Assembly (NCBI GenBank): GCA_031254155.1
Contig: JAIRVA010000136.1
Coordinates: 1-19,826, forward strand
DNA: 19,826 nt
Direction: 5' to 3'
Source of the DNA: Propionibacteriaceae bacterium
GTDB lineage: Bacteria > Actinomycetota > Actinomycetes > Propionibacteriales > Propionibacteriaceae
Shown here: one piece after another, positions 7,046-11,930 of the stretch
How the letters are laid out: every line of letters starts with the position of its first letter
Numbering within the stretch: the first letter of the stretch is position 1
Program-made: the position numbers and the translations under genes
Notes under the pieces: generated by a model
Seen by the model: the letters and a program-made list of their open reading frames with translations, nothing else
What the model was told of the DNA's origin: nothing
Database searches by the model: none

Positions 7046-7085
7046 TGTATGCTCAGATGTGTACACTGATGAATACATGAAAGGA
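7046..7085 (+). promoter_or_regulatory. Promoter/operator region of the truncated Phd-type antitoxin
   Basis: GTGTACAC (7059-7066) is a perfect palindrome flanked by TGTAT (7046-7050) and ATACA (7073-7077), almost symmetric, as expected for an autoregulatory antitoxin operator. TACACT (7062-7067) inside it could be the -10. AAAGGA (7080-7085) is the ribosome-binding site for the ATG at 7092. Confidence 0.45.
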
Positions 7086-7091
7086 CATCCC

Positions 7092-7215
7092 ATGCGATTC
7101 GTCTCGGTACGAGAACTCCGGACGTCGACCGCCCAGATCTGGCAGGATCTTGAGCAGGAGCGCGATGTTGTTGTCCTCAACGGCTCACGGCCGCAAGCGT
7201 TGCTGGTTCCGCGGC
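7092..7215 (+). pseudogene. Truncated Phd/YefM-type antitoxin
   Basis: The first ~41 residues are a normal start of a Phd/YefM-family antitoxin: RFVSVRELRTSTAQIWQDLE, then a beta-turn region DVVVLNGSRPQALLVPR. This family binds DNA through this N-terminal part and neutralises its toxin with a C-terminal helix. That C-terminal half is missing: at about 7211-7218 the frame runs into the antisense strand of vapC and goes on without meaning to 7499. The ATG at 7092 has AAAGGA six bases upstream; an earlier ATG at 7077 is less likely. No cognate toxin gene is left. The likely cause is insertion of the convergent vapBC module. Confidence 0.7.
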
Positions 7216-7614
7216 CTACAGCCAGTCCTCGACCCGGAGCCCGGGCACGCGGACAAACTCACGAACGTTGTGGGTCACGACCACCGTCCCCGTCGCCAGA
7301 GCATGACCGGCGATCAGGGTGTCGAACGGGCCGATTGGCGTTCCCTGCCCCGTCAGGTAGGCCCGGACCCGCGCGGCTTCCCGGGCCGCCGCCCGGTCGA
7401 AGTCGCACACCGTCACGAGGGTCAATAGCTGTTCGAGGGCCTGACGAGTTGTGGCCGAACGCGAACGCTCCGCACCGTACTCAAGCTCCATTACCGTGAC
7501 CGTCGAGACCCCCAGCCGACCGGCTTCCGTCGTCAGCCGACCCACCAGCTGCCCGGCCCGGCCCCGCAACACCTCGACCATGAGACTGGTGTCGAGCAGG
7601 TACGCGAGACTCAC
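7216..7614 (-). CDS. vapC: VapC-type PIN-domain ribonuclease toxin
   Basis: A 132-residue PIN-domain protein, the usual VapC size. The acidic active-site residues are visible: D8 in YLLDTS, E43 in VTVMELEYG and D98 in GPFDTLIAGHA, with the closing THNVREF motif (115-120). VapC toxins cut tRNA or rRNA when freed from VapB. Translation starts at a GTG that overlaps the vapB stop as GTGA, so expression is coupled. The stop codon abuts the broken Phd reading frame on the other strand, so the 3' end of the module lies exactly at a genomic junction. The toxin looks intact. Confidence 0.9.
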   Translation of the reverse strand: MSLAYLLDTSLMVEVLRGRAGQLVGRLTTEAGRLGVSTVTVMELEYGAERSRSATTRQALEQLLTLVTVCDFDRAAAREAARVRAYLTGQGTPIGPFDTLIAGHALATGTVVVTHNVREFVRVPGLRVEDWL

Positions 7615-7850
7615 AACTCACCCCAGTCCCGCTCCTCGGCAACACCCTGGTCGCGATCAGGCAGAAAATCCGGGTCGACACCGCCAAACGTCTCGAACCA
7701 CTCTGCCCACGTACTCACCACCGGCGTCAACACCCGCGTCTCCCCCACGACCTCAACCGTGACCCGGGTCACCGTGCCGGGAAACGCCACCGCCTTGGGC
7801 AGCCGGACCGCCTGGGTCCGATTGGCCCGAAACACCGTTCCTGTAGGCAT
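7611..7850 (-). CDS. vapB: VapB-type antitoxin, AbrB-like fold
   Basis: A 79-residue antitoxin. Residues 1-45 form the swapped-hairpin AbrB/SpoVT DNA-binding domain (TVFRANRTQAVRLPKAVAFP). The acidic C-terminal tail, DPDFLPDRDQ followed by EERDW, matches the toxin-binding region of VapB proteins. It neutralises VapC and should repress the operon by binding the perfect palindrome 17 bases upstream. A strong Shine-Dalgarno sequence, AAGGAGG, precedes the ATG at 7850. The gene overlaps vapC by four bases. Confidence 0.88.
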   Translation of the reverse strand: MPTGTVFRANRTQAVRLPKAVAFPGTVTRVTVEVVGETRVLTPVVSTWAEWFETFGGVDPDFLPDRDQGVAEERDWGEL

Positions 7851-7866
7851 GACCCCTCCTTGCTAT

Positions 7867-7881
7867 ATACACTCAGTGTAT
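7867..7881. promoter_or_regulatory. vapB operator palindrome
   Basis: ATACACTCAGTGTAT is a perfect 15-bp palindrome (7-base arms around one C) directly upstream of the vapB ribosome-binding site. It shares the core TACACTGA with the promoter region of the truncated Phd antitoxin. An AT-rich -10 candidate, TATATA, overlaps it on the minus strand. Confidence 0.65.
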
Positions 7882-8055
7882 CCCAATCCGACGGGCGGGT
7901 TCACCCAGACTAGCCCTCACCCACCTGGAAAACCGGGTGCTCGTGCCTTCGGCCTGAGCCCACTCCATCAGGAGCTGGGTCGAGGTGACAGCGGCACGTT
8001 CCTCCGCCAACACCCGCAGCCACTCCCGGGCCCGGTCCCGCTCGCTATAGTCCCG
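7873..8055 (-). pseudogene. Fragment of an unrecognised minus-strand gene upstream of vapB
   Basis: An open frame on the minus strand reads as a soluble, helix-rich protein end (RDRAREWLRVLAEERAA, then STQLLMEWAQAEG and FSRWVRASLGEPARRIG) and stops with TGA inside the vapB operator. The composition looks coding and no other gene occupies the region. Further upstream the frame runs antisense to the relB-like gene, so only the C-terminal ~55-60 residues look genuine and the 5' part seems to have been lost. The family was not recognised. Confidence 0.3.
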
Positions 8056-8065
8056 CCAAGCGATG

Positions 8066-8083
8066 TGCAGTAGAGTGACTGCA
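8066..8083 (+). promoter_or_regulatory. Promoter and operator of the RelB/RelE-like pair, leaderless
   Basis: TGCAGT (8066-8071) and ACTGCA (8078-8083) form a perfect inverted repeat around six bases, and the -10 candidate TAGAGT (8071-8076) lies inside it. Six bases later comes the ATG (8083). The overlap suggests autorepression by the antitoxin. No clear -35 is seen. Confidence 0.45.
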
Positions 8084-8298
8084 TGGTTAGCCCAGCATTG
8101 CAGGAGTCGCTCGCGTCGCTCACGACCACTGAGCGTGTCGACATCATCGACTTCCTGCAACGATCACTGGTTCCCGCCGAAGTGACCGACGCCGAGCGCG
8201 AGACCATCCGCCGACGAGACGCTGAGTTGGCGGCTGATCCGTCCATTGGCCTCACCTGGGAAGAACTCGACGCGAGGCTACAGTCGCAGTGGGGATAA
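8083..8298 (+). CDS. RelB-like antitoxin, putative addiction-module component family
   Basis: A 71-residue protein of the small antitoxin family called putative addiction module component (PF09720/TIGR02574). Its marks are the N-terminal helix ALQESLASLTTTERVDIIDFL and the acidic end, GLTWEELDARLQSQWG. Members bind a RelE/ParE toxin encoded directly downstream, as here, where the toxin frame begins ten bases before the antitoxin stop. The start has no Shine-Dalgarno sequence but follows a -10 hexamer by six bases. The antitoxin looks complete. Confidence 0.75.
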   Translation: MVSPALQESLASLTTTERVDIIDFLQRSLVPAEVTDAERETIRRRDAELAADPSIGLTWEELDARLQSQWG

Positions 8299-8597
8299 CC
8301 TACCCACTCACCCTCCACCCCGCGGTTGCGGACGACTTGGCCGACGCCGCCGCCTACTACAGCGAGATTGACTCCGATCTGCCAAGACGGTTGCGCGCAG
8401 ATGTACGGCAGTCACTCGACATCATCCAGTCTTTCCCCAGCCTCGGGAGCATCCTCTTTGACCAGTACCGTCACGTCACACTGCGAGTCTTTCCGTACCT
8501 GATCGACGCCGTCGGCGCCACCTGGACCATGATCGGGCAAGCACTAGGCATGACACGGCAGGGCGCACACAAAAAGTACGCGGGCAGCCAACCGTAA
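8289..8597 (+). CDS. RelE/ParE-like toxin with its C-terminus replaced by an HTH antitoxin end (chimera)
   Basis: A 102-residue chimeric reading frame. Residues 1-72 are a RelE/ParE-superfamily toxin: LHPAVADDLADAAAYYSEI, RLRADVRQSLDII, FPSLGS and YRHVTLRVFPYLI. At that point relatives continue with a final strand, YRV...LAVLHGRRDP, which carries or supports the active or binding site. Here it is replaced by GATWTMIGQALGMTRQGAHK and six further residues, the helix-turn-helix end of the antitoxin at 13914-14183. The DNA at 8506-8597 matches 14092-14183 at 89 of 92 bases. The toxin is therefore probably inactive or altered. The GTG start overlaps the antitoxin by ten bases. Confidence 0.8.
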   Translation: MGITYPLTLHPAVADDLADAAAYYSEIDSDLPRRLRADVRQSLDIIQSFPSLGSILFDQYRHVTLRVFPYLIDAVGATWTMIGQALGMTRQGAHKKYAGSQP

Positions 8598-8602
8598 AAC
8601 TC

Positions 8603-8615
8603 CGGGCATCGCCCG
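8603..8615. terminator. Small GC hairpin after the chimeric toxin gene
   Basis: CGGGC-ATC-GCCCG, a perfect 5-bp stem with a 3-base loop, five bases after the toxin stop. No T run follows. A weak terminator is possible. Confidence 0.3.
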
Positions 8616-8637
8616 CTCTGATTCAACGGTCGTCTGA

Positions 8638-8650
8638 TAAGGTTACCTTA
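8638..8650. promoter_or_regulatory. Palindrome and -10 element at the start of the MNT gene
   Basis: TAAGGTTACCTTA is a perfect 13-bp palindrome that ends on the A of the ATG at 8650. Its left half, TAAGGT, is a plausible -10 placed six bases before the start, so the mRNA would be leaderless. The HTH-bearing MNT protein could bind here. No clear -35 is seen. Confidence 0.45.
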
Positions 8651-9120
8651 TGTCCCTGTTGGCGGAGTATCAGACAGCTCACCACACCGAAAGTCTGGCG
8701 CGCCTGCGCCGCGTACTAGCGTTGCGGGCGATGTTAGCCACGGGTACGAACCAGCGTGAGATCGCCGCCGCACTCGGCATCAGTCAGTCCGCCATCAGCC
8801 AACAAACGAAAACGCGCCTCGCCAAGCACACCGACCCGGTGACACTGGTTGACGCCGCCGGCCCGATTCTACGGGACGTCGCCGCGGCCCGCGGATGGTC
8901 AGATCTGGCGGTGTTCGGCTCCGTCGCCCGTCGTGACGCCCGCCCCGACTCCGACGTCGACCTGATAGTACGACCCCCGGCCGGTACGACGATCAAAGAC
9001 GTGGAGGCGATGCGCCGCCTACTCGAGACCATCTTGGAACGCCCCGTCGACCTCATCACCTACGGCGGACTCGCCCCCGGTATAGACGACGATATTCTTC
9101 GTGAGGCGATCCTCCTCTGA
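8650..9120 (+). CDS. mntA: MntA-type nucleotidyltransferase antitoxin with N-terminal HTH
   Basis: A 156-residue two-domain protein. Residues about 31-53 form a helix-turn-helix (TNQREIAAALGISQSAISQQ), suggesting it binds DNA. Residues 75-156 are a minimal nucleotidyltransferase with the GSx10DxD signature (G90-S91, D102, D104) and the third acidic residue D134 in PVDLITYGG. Known MntA antitoxins inactivate the HEPN toxin by adding AMP to its active-site tyrosine. The stop overlaps the HepT start as TGATG. The fused HTH would let one protein both modify the toxin and regulate the operon. The sequence from about 8968 on is duplicated in broken form at 9568-9690, and parts recur at 14474-14650. 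Confidence 0.85.
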   Translation: MSLLAEYQTAHHTESLARLRRVLALRAMLATGTNQREIAAALGISQSAISQQTKTRLAKHTDPVTLVDAAGPILRDVAAARGWSDLAVFGSVARRDARPDSDVDLIVRPPAGTTIKDVEAMRRLLETILERPVDLITYGGLAPGIDDDILREAILL

Positions 9121-9515
9121 TGGACCACCGGACTGCGAAAGAGTACCTCCACATCCGTGACTGGCTAACAAGGGCAGCTCACATCGTCAGGGCTGGTCGC
9201 GACGCGTACGACCAGAACCCGCTGCTCCAAGAGGCAGGCGACTCTCTCATGATGAAGATCGGCGAAGCCGCAGTCCGGCTCAGCCGGGCCGGAGTCGCGC
9301 CGCCGCCTGGGATTAGCTGGGGCGACGCCGTCGGCAATCGCAACTGGCTGATCCACCAGTACGACGTCATCGACCGAGACATCACCTGGGCAACCCTGGA
9401 ACGCGACCTACCCAAGTGGAGTGCCGCCTGTGCCGACGCCTTTGCCCAAGCACTCGCCACCCTCACAGCCCCGCCCCTCGACGCAGACCAAACGCCTCCG
9501 AAACACCCTCTTTAG
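9120..9515 (+). CDS. hepT: HepT-type HEPN ribonuclease toxin
   Basis: A 131-residue all-helical HEPN (DUF86) protein. The active-site motif Rx4HxY is intact as RNWLIHQY (R74, H79, Y81), followed by the typical DVID. In characterised pairs the toxin cleaves RNA, and the tyrosine is the site adenylylated by MntA. The start overlaps the mntA stop by one base. The last ~9 residues (DQTPPKHPL) are encoded by DNA that aligns with the relE gene in a different frame, so the natural C-terminus was probably replaced by a fusion at about 9489. The core domain is unaffected. Confidence 0.86.
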   Translation: MDHRTAKEYLHIRDWLTRAAHIVRAGRDAYDQNPLLQEAGDSLMMKIGEAAVRLSRAGVAPPPGISWGDAVGNRNWLIHQYDVIDRDITWATLERDLPKWSAACADAFAQALATLTAPPLDADQTPPKHPL

Positions 9516-9690
9516 CCCGTACCGTCACGTCACACTGCGAGCCTTTCCGTACTTGATCGCTTGCCGGGTACAACCACCAGTGGATACGACGATCAAAGGC
9601 GTGGAGGCGATGCGACGCTTGTTCGAAACCATCCTGGGACGCCCCGTCGACCTCATCACCTACAGTGGACTCACTCCCAGCGGTAGGAGC
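9489..9690 (+). pseudogene. Fused remnant of relE and mntA
   Basis: Bases 9489-9556 align with the 3' half of the relE-like gene (8438-8505): the translated YRHVTLRAFPYLI is almost identical to YRHVTLRVFPYLI. From about 9568 the sequence matches the mntA gene (8968 on): PPVDTTIKGVEAMRRLFETI against PPAGTTIKDVEAMRRLLETI, then GRPVDLITYSGLTPS. The two parts are joined in one open frame. It looks like a second copy of the relE-mntA neighbourhood with an internal deletion. No start codon or ribosome-binding site supports expression. Confidence 0.75.
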
Positions 9691-9747
9691 GCTTGTTCGG
9701 CAATGACTGGTGTTGACTGGTTTCGGAAAGTGAGCAGACAGGACGGG

Positions 9748-9789
9748 TTATCCACAAGAAAAAGTCGGTGAGTTTTAGGGTGTGGATAA
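9748..9789. promoter_or_regulatory. Inverted pair of DnaA-box-like sequences, copy 1
   Basis: TTATCCACA (9748-9756) and its exact reverse complement TGTGGATAA (9781-9789) face each other across 24 bases. Both equal the E. coli DnaA-box consensus. The A5 and T4 tracts between them could extend a hairpin. The pair ends 13 bases before the -35 of the DUF222 promoter. Confidence 0.6.
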
Positions 9790-9802
9790 GTCGCGTCTGG
9801 GC

Positions 9803-9832
9803 TTGACATAAGGGATTTCACGGCGATAGAAT
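9803..9832 (+). promoter_or_regulatory. Promoter of DUF222 gene copy 1, leaderless
   Basis: TTGACA (9803-9808), an 18-base spacer and TAGAAT (9827-9832), then seven bases to the ATG at 9840. This is the best sigma-70-type promoter in the window and is preserved in copy 2. Confidence 0.8.
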
Positions 9833-9839
9833 AGTACGT

Positions 9840-10571
9840 ATGTACGCGAGTGTTGAGAAATGGCGGGCGAAGGCCCGCGAGCCGATGGCGGAGTGGATCA
9901 CCGTCCGCCAAACCATGGCCGACCTTGAAACCTATGCCGTCACATTGTTGGCCCACGTGATCGACGCGTACCGGTGGCCCGAAGAACTTCCCTTGCCGCA
10001 GCGGTGTGACACGTTCCGGGCCCAGAGCGTCCAAGGAGAGACGTTCGGGGAAGACCTGACCTCGGAGATCGCGATCACCCTGAAAACCTCCGTCGGCGCG
10101 GCCGAACGACTCGTGGGCGACATCGTCCGACTGGAAGAACGGTTGCCCCAGTGCTGGACGAAAGTCACCACCGGCGAAGCCGAGTTGTGGCAGGCCCGCA
10201 AAATCGTCGACGCGTGTACGACCATCAAAGACCATCTGCGCGGCCACACCCAGATCGGGCAACACGGGCTGCTGCCCTGGCGGACCAACGGTGAGCCGGT
10301 ACGTTCGGCGGCCTTGCTCAAGGTGTTCCACAAAGCCTGCCGTGAAGTCGCTGCCACCATAGAGGACGAATACGTCAAGGAACTCCTGCTTGGCAGCCAC
10401 CCATTCCACGGCCTGCGCGCCACTGGCAGGACCAAGGCGTACCGGGCTTCGGGCAACCTAGCCGCCGTCCAAGCGCTCGGCGAGTGGACCAACGTCAAGT
10501 CCGCCATGCGCTACCAACGCACCGAAGTGGGCTACCTACGCGAAGTCGTCGAAGCAGCCACCAAGAAGTGA
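9840..10571 (+). CDS. DUF222 N-terminus fused to a tyrosine-recombinase C-terminus (chimera)
   Basis: A 243-residue chimera. Residues 1-128 are nearly identical to the first 128 of the DUF222-HNH protein at 11931 (FGEDLTSEIAITLKTSVGAA, ARKIVDACTT). At 10225 the similarity stops and a different sequence begins. It ends with the box II region of a tyrosine recombinase (phage-integrase family): FHGLRATGRT with the HxxR motif, GEWTNVKSAMRYQRT with tryptophan at the usual second-histidine position, and the candidate nucleophile tyrosine in MRYQR. Box I with its first arginine is absent, so recombinase activity is unlikely. The HNH nuclease domain is also absent. The promoter and start are intact, so the fusion may be expressed. 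Confidence 0.75.
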   Translation: MYASVEKWRAKAREPMAEWITVRQTMADLETYAVTLLAHVIDAYRWPEELPLPQRCDTFRAQSVQGETFGEDLTSEIAITLKTSVGAAERLVGDIVRLEERLPQCWTKVTTGEAELWQARKIVDACTTIKDHLRGHTQIGQHGLLPWRTNGEPVRSAALLKVFHKACREVAATIEDEYVKELLLGSHPFHGLRATGRTKAYRASGNLAAVQALGEWTNVKSAMRYQRTEVGYLREVVEAATKK

Positions 10572-10590
10572 AGACCCGACGGTATGGCCC

Positions 10591-10617
10591 AATACTGTCA
10601 ACGCCGTCGACAGTATT
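10591..10617. terminator. Hairpin downstream of the DUF222-recombinase fusion
   Basis: AATACTGTC (10591-10599) and GACAGTATT (10609-10617) form a perfect 9-bp stem with a 9-base loop, 19 bases after the stop codon. It is followed by CTCTC, not a T run. It is a likely transcript-end structure. Confidence 0.45.
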
Positions 10618-10683
10618 CTCTCGCCGTAGCGGAAGCTCGGCGACCCATCGCGGAGACGATGGAGCAGCGCCACCGGGGTTAAA

Positions 10684-10719
10684 CCTCAGGACCATACCGA
10701 AAACGGTACGGTCTTGAGG
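10684..10719. promoter_or_regulatory. Hairpin upstream of abiEi, possible operator or terminator
   Basis: Sixteen-base arms (10684-10699 and 10704-10719) pair at 14 positions around a four-A loop. It is followed by two copies of AGTAACT (10722-10728, 10731-10737). AbiEi proteins are known to repress their own operon through inverted repeats upstream, so this is a candidate site; a terminator for the previous gene is equally possible. Confidence 0.4.
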
Positions 10720-10772
10720 ATAGTAACTTTAGTAACTGCGGGATAACAGCGGCTACACCATGCGTAATGCGC

Positions 10773-10791
10773 TAGAATCAAAGTAAGGAGG
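10773..10791 (+). promoter_or_regulatory. -10 element and Shine-Dalgarno sequence of abiEi
   Basis: TAGAAT (10773-10778) is a likely -10; no clear -35 is seen. AAGGAGG (10785-10791) lies seven bases before the ATG at 10799, the strongest ribosome-binding site among the plus-strand genes of the island and unlike the leaderless starts around it. Confidence 0.55.
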
Positions 10792-10798
10792 TGCAGAC

Positions 10799-11599
10799 AT
10801 GCGTTACTACGCGGACCTGTTGAGGTTGCGTTGCTTCACTAAGGCTGACGTTGCCACGCTCACGGGCAGCGCTACTGCCGCCGGACTTCTGCTCACCCAG
10901 TATCGCAAACGCGGGTACGTCGATCAGGTTCGACGCGACTTGTGGGTTGTCCTAGGCCTGGAAGATCGCCAGCCGATCGCTTCCCGGTACCGTATAGCGT
11001 CAGCCATCACCCCAGCGGCCTGTGTCTCGCATCACTCGGCGTTCGAGTACCACGGTTATGCCAATCAAGTCAGCTACGAGGTCTGTGTCACCAGTGCCAC
11101 GCGGTTCACGCCGTTCGAGTTTGACAGCGTGAGTTACCGCTGGCTGGCTCCCCGGATGGACGCCGGGGTGGAGGATCGGCCAGATGGCGTGTGTGTGACT
11201 GATCTGGAGCGGACGGTGTTGGATGCAATCAATGATGTGGAGAAGGTTGGTGGGCTTGAGGAACTACTGGCCAGCCTGGAGTTGGTTCCTTACCTGAACC
11301 CGGACAAGCTCTCGTCCTACCTGGCGGCCTATGGTAAGCAGGTGTTGTACCAAAAGACCGGCTACTTACTCTCCCAGTTCAACCAGACGCTGCGCCTTCC
11401 GGAATCGTTCTTTACCGAGTGCGAGGCCCGTCTCGGTAAGTCCGTCCGCTACCTCGACCAGGACCTTCCCGACGCCGACAAGACCTACGACCGGCGCTGG
11501 CAGCTTGTCGCCCCCCGCCGCCTGACCGGCACCCTAACCCAAGGATTGAATGAACATGACCAGCTACGACAAAGCCACCCTAGGCGCTCAAGCTGCTGA
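10799..11599 (+). CDS. abiEi: AbiEi-type antitoxin / transcriptional repressor
   Basis: A 266-residue protein of the AbiEi family (COG5340), the antitoxin and autorepressor of type IV abortive-infection toxin-antitoxin systems. The N-terminal winged helix is visible (LLRLRCFTKADVATLTG, LLTQYRKRGYVDQVRRDLW), followed by the family core (CVSHHSAFEYHGYANQVSYE, VCVTDLERTVLDAINDVEK). The frame overlaps the toxin frame by 50 bases. A stop one base out of frame, at GGATTGAATG (about 11542-11551), would give a more usual gene end just before the toxin start, so a one-base insertion may have lengthened the C-terminus. Its partner toxin is truncated, so it is now an orphan antitoxin. Confidence 0.82.
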   Translation: MRYYADLLRLRCFTKADVATLTGSATAAGLLLTQYRKRGYVDQVRRDLWVVLGLEDRQPIASRYRIASAITPAACVSHHSAFEYHGYANQVSYEVCVTSATRFTPFEFDSVSYRWLAPRMDAGVEDRPDGVCVTDLERTVLDAINDVEKVGGLEELLASLELVPYLNPDKLSSYLAAYGKQVLYQKTGYLLSQFNQTLRLPESFFTECEARLGKSVRYLDQDLPDADKTYDRRWQLVAPRRLTGTLTQGLNEHDQLRQSHPRRSSC

Positions 11600-11807
11600 A
11601 CTCGGTTTCATCCGCGACACCCTGGAGAAAGTGCTGCGCCTGGCGGAGGTACTCGGCTTTATCGACACTGATCCACTCCCGTCCAGCTCGTTGGCTTTGA
11701 AGGGTGGGACGGCAATCAACCAGCCACTCGCCTGGCCGACGATGGTTACTGGCCGATCGACTCCCAGCAGTAGGAGTGCTTGTTCGGCCAGCAATGACTT
11801 GTGTTGA
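11550..11807 (+). pseudogene. abiEii: Truncated AbiEii-type nucleotidyltransferase toxin
   Basis: The first ~59 residues are the normal start of an AbiEii toxin: SYDKATLGAQAAELGFIRDT, VLRLAEVLGF and SLALKGGTAINQ, the last being the first catalytic motif. In relatives this is followed within about 15 residues by the DxD motif and 200 further residues. Here the homology ends at about 11720, and at 11761 the DUF222 direct repeat begins, so the frame ends with 28 unrelated residues. The catalytic aspartates are missing and the toxin must be inactive. ATGs at 11550 and 11556 are both possible starts; AAGGA lies upstream. Confidence 0.78.
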
Positions 11808-11838
11808 CTGTTTTCGGGAAGTGAGCAGACGGGGCGGG

Positions 11839-11880
11839 TTATCCACAAGAAAAAGTCGGTGAGTTTTGAGGTGTGGATAA
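11839..11880. promoter_or_regulatory. Inverted pair of DnaA-box-like sequences, copy 2
   Basis: TTATCCACA (11839-11847) and TGTGGATAA (11872-11880), again 24 bases apart. Both boxes are unchanged from copy 1, while a few bases between them differ. Confidence 0.6.
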
Positions 11881-11893
11881 GTCGCGTCTGGGC

Positions 11894-11923
11894 TTGACAT
11901 AAGTGATTTCACGGCGATAGAAT
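11894..11923 (+). promoter_or_regulatory. Promoter of DUF222-HNH gene, leaderless
   Basis: TTGACA (11894-11899), 18 bases, TAGAAT (11918-11923), seven bases, ATG at 11931. Identical layout to copy 1. Confidence 0.8.
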
Positions 11924-11930
11924 AGTACGT

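Larger units (their letters stand above)
9674..10225 (+). repeat. Direct repeat, copy 1 (promoter and 5' part of the DUF222 gene)
   Basis: About 552 bp that match 11761-12316, roughly 95% identical by eye. The repeat starts at CTCCCAGC and ends at ACGACCAT inside the coding sequence. It contains the paired TTATCCACA boxes, the promoter and the first 128 codons. The left neighbour is the relE-mntA remnant; the right neighbour is a tyrosine-recombinase end. Confidence 0.85.

Noticed and set aside
9660..10409. 249-codon minus-strand frame opposite the DUF222-recombinase gene, with a similar frame at 11580-12005
   Set aside because: The similarity between the two frames comes only from the DNA direct repeat. 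Both are antisense to the DUF222 genes with good promoters.
9748..11880. DnaA-box pairs as a replication origin
   Set aside because: Only two boxes per copy, no AT-rich unwinding region and no replication genes nearby. A regulatory or structural role is more likely.
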